Below are positions 61,718 to 64,000 of a DNA stretch of 64,000 bases, in pieces. A model generated the notes under the pieces. That model was not told the origin of the DNA. It saw only the letters and a list, made by a program, of their open reading frames with translations, and searched no databases. A program made the position numbers and the translations under genes. How positions within the stretch are numbered: position 1 is the stretch's first letter; every line of letters begins with the position of its first letter. Where the stretch lies: assembly GCF_023278565.1 (NCBI RefSeq), contig NC_064675.1, forward strand, positions 744,001-808,000. The letters are read 5' to 3'. The DNA comes from Colletotrichum lupini. Lineage: Eukaryota; Ascomycota; Sordariomycetes; Glomerellales; Glomerellaceae.

Positions 61718-63652
61718 CTACATAATTTCTTGGACCCAGATCTATACGTTCAGTTAGTCATACATCCTGATGATAGTGCAATTGTTCTTGGTGATGCTTA
61801 CCTCCATCTTGCCGATGTCCTGCCTCGTTTTCCTTGCTTGGCTCTTGACGCTCATGATCGCCATGTCCAAGTCATCTTGGTCACCCATGGTAATCATGTC
61901 GCCATTCGGCACATCTTCGTCGCGGATCTTGATCTTGAATCTTCGTCGAAGACCAAACTTCTCACGGATGCGGTCAACAAAGTCGGGAAACTCGACTGCT
62001 GCGCCCACCATGATGTATCGAACATCATCGGCGTGCACCTTGACACGGATCTTGCGAACTTCAGGTCTCCTTGAACCGCCACGGGAGGACATTGAGTTCG
62101 TGCCTGGACGTCTGTTGTTGGAAACCATCTCGAAGTCACCCTCATCAAAGGAGCCGTAGTCGGAGCCATCGTCTTCCTCGTCCATGTATCGCTGGGGCTG
62201 GCGGCGGGAGGCTTGGCGGCTGGTTCTTGTACTGTTGCCACCACCACCACCACCGCTCTGGTACATGTCGTAAAGCTCATCAGGGTAGGCGTCCTCGGCA
62301 TCTTCGTCAGCAGGCCGGCCGCGCATCTGCAAGTCGCGTCTCGAGTATCCTCTGCTAGGAGTTGCCGACCGTGACTCGGATCTCATCATGGGCGGAGGTC
62401 CCCTACGGTCGTTGGGGCTGCTCGTCTTTTGGTACCGTTCGTTGGGCCTGGAGTTCTCGATGTTCAACTTCGCAAGCATCGGCTTGGGTCCATTACGGAC
62501 GGATTGTCCACGAGACATGGCACCGGTATTGTTGGCCTCGACCTGGTCCGGGGGAGGGGTAGGGGGGAAGACACCGCGGCCGTTGGGCGGCTCAGACTGT
62601 TGTCTTCTAGAGGCCAGGCCAGGTTTGACTAGGTTGGTTGCAGCGAAGGAAATATTGTCAGCTGGTCTGTCGTCCTTGACGTCGTTCTTGCCAGCCTGTA
62701 AATCAAGAATTCTGTGATTAGCAAATGGATTCCCATAAAAGCTGATTGGGATGGGAACCGATCTGCCTACATTCTTGATCTCGGACCCGGCAAAGCCTGT
62801 GAAGGCGTTCGCGCGATCGGAGGCGGCGACTAGCCTAGCCTTTCCAAGGTAGTCCTTTGTCTTGAGGTTGCGAACCTTTGCTTCGTTCGGTCGGTACACA
62901 ACACCGACGGGAATCGAGAAAACAGTGTATCCCTTGAGAAATTGTGAGCACTGTACACAGTTCAACTCGGTGTCTTCCTTACCTCTGCCTCCTCACGGAC
63001 CGCCTCATCGATAACGTTGTGGTCCTCTACCACCTTCTCCTTGACAGCGTACGATAGATCCTGCATACCAGCATCTTTCTGTTGCAGGTAGATGTAACAG
63101 AGACCTCTGTTGAAGAGCACCTCGCAAGAGTAGAGCTTGAAGAGCAGACCCAATTGGGCGTAGTCGATCATGGTGTTTCCTCGCAGGTAGAGAAGAGTGT
63201 CATTGAAGTTGGCCAGTGCCTCTTCGAAATCGCCGAGCAGGAAATTTGAGACGCCTTGCTGGAAGTAGGCGACAGCAAGGTACTGGTCGAGCTTGATTGC
63301 TCGTTGGTAACATTCGACCTGGTATTTCCACGTTAGTGCCAAGAACTCGGTGTTAGGTTCGGAGACGACGCACAGCTTTCTCGTGCTCTCCCAAGGTGGC
63401 GTGAATAACACCCATATTGAAGAGAATTTTTGATGTGTCGGAGATCCTCTCAAAATCCTCGAGGGCCTCATCGAATTCATTGTTGTCGTACCGGCCCAAG
63501 GCCGACACCCACGTTTCTATTTCCTGTAATAAGAGACAGTTATGGTCAGTAACATGTTCAACGATCTACCCATTTCGGGTTGTCGGGTGTTGCAGGTTGG
63601 GCGACTGCTGATCGCTCTCTCCGACGCTGGCACGTACCTGCTTCAATGACAT
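61718..63652 (-). CDS. noxR: NADPH oxidase regulatory subunit NoxR (p67phox homologue)
   Basis: Cytosolic activator of the fungal NADPH oxidases NoxA/NoxB, needed for localised superoxide production in differentiation and, in pathogens and symbionts, infection. Six exons, 63652-63638, 63523-63374, 63318-62983, 62932-62771, 62695-61802 and 61741-61718, all phase 0, give 526 aa. The first codes only MSLKQ and the last only IWVQEIM. N-terminal TPR units (about 5-185) are visible as ALGRYDNNEFDEALEDF, ILFNMGVIHATLGEHEKA, AVAYFQQGVSNFLLGDFEEAL and FNRGLCYIYLQQ. The activation-domain region follows (GYTVFSIPVGVVYRPNEAKV), then a Pro/Arg/Gly-rich linker and a C-terminal PB1 domain from about 431 (KIRVKVHADDVRYIMVG, with the acidic DEDVPNGDMITMGDQDDLD loop). 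Intron 4 (75 nt, no stop) could be retained in frame. Confidence 0.95.
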
Positions 63653-64000
63653 TTTGTCGCCAGGCCAGAGTTATCAAAATACCAAATCCAAATCGCGAGC
63701 CGAGGAATTGCGCAAGCAGACGATTGCTGCTGCGGTCGAAAGATCGTTAACGGACAGGATTCGAGGGAGAAAACGGTATCGTGGGGAACTGCGATGCGGA
63801 CGTGGACAATGGCGGCTGAAGACAACGACGACGACGGCTGCTGCAGGAAAGAAAGCCAAAAAAAGCGACCCAGACCTGAACAGCAACAACAAAGTGCGCC
63901 GCGGGCGGCTAGAGAGGGTCCTCAGGGCTTATTTAGGGAGATGGCTGGCGGTCTGTCGACCGTGCGGTGCTCGGCGCCACTGAAATGACGGTTGGAGTGT
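63653..64000. other. Leader and promoter of NoxR at the right edge
   Basis: Upstream of the NoxR start. Open frames on either strand here are short and basic with no recognisable motif. Confidence 0.5.

Overview
This window is nuclear DNA of a filamentous ascomycete (Pezizomycotina, most likely Sordariomycetes; a Glomerellales-type plant associate is a guess). The evidence is: short GT-AG introns of about 50-110 nt with CTAAC-like branch points, GC-rich third codon positions, C/A-rich leaders, a NoxR NADPH-oxidase regulator, NAD-specific glutamate dehydrogenase of the large fungal type, and an intron-containing nuclear tRNA-Glu. I see no operons, phage, CRISPR or transposase genes. Gene density is low: 14 protein-coding genes and one tRNA gene, separated by gaps of up to 9.6 kb.

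Layout. 1.9-4.5 kb (-): a long disordered protein of unknown function with an in-frame TAG. 6.0-7.7 kb (-): kynureninase. 7.7-17.3 kb: a gene-free gap with simple repeats that runs into the leader of NAD-glutamate dehydrogenase (17.3-20.6 kb, +). 21.4-21.8 kb: an extreme poly-G/poly-C block. 22.3-25.0 kb (-): acetoacetyl-CoA synthetase. 30.0-32.0 kb (+): serine palmitoyltransferase subunit 2. 33.9-38.1 kb (-): an accessory-looking pair, a TATA-driven small cysteine-rich secreted protein and a GH78-like alpha-L-rhamnosidase. 38.7-42.3 kb (-): a Bud14-like SH3 protein with a second in-frame TAG. 48.0-48.8 kb (-): an Ala/Val-rich secreted protein. 52.5 kb (+): a 41-residue basic microprotein gene. 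53.9-57.1 kb (-): ribosomal protein eL32, tRNA-Glu(UUC) and a class A J-protein. 58.3-60.5 kb (+): mitochondrial glutamyl-tRNA synthetase. 61.7-63.7 kb (-): NoxR.

Most genes are conserved housekeeping functions (NAD synthesis, amino acid and ketoacid catabolism, sphingolipid synthesis, translation, protein folding, polarity, ROS signalling), and they do not form one pathway cluster. The best candidates for undescribed biology are the small secreted protein beside the rhamnosidase, the 41-residue microprotein gene with its own 5' UTR intron, the Ala/Val-rich secreted protein, and the two genes whose reading frame crosses a TAG. Splice models were built by hand from reading frame, splice signals and family conservation. 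Where frames close exactly, the exon coordinates are given in the entries.
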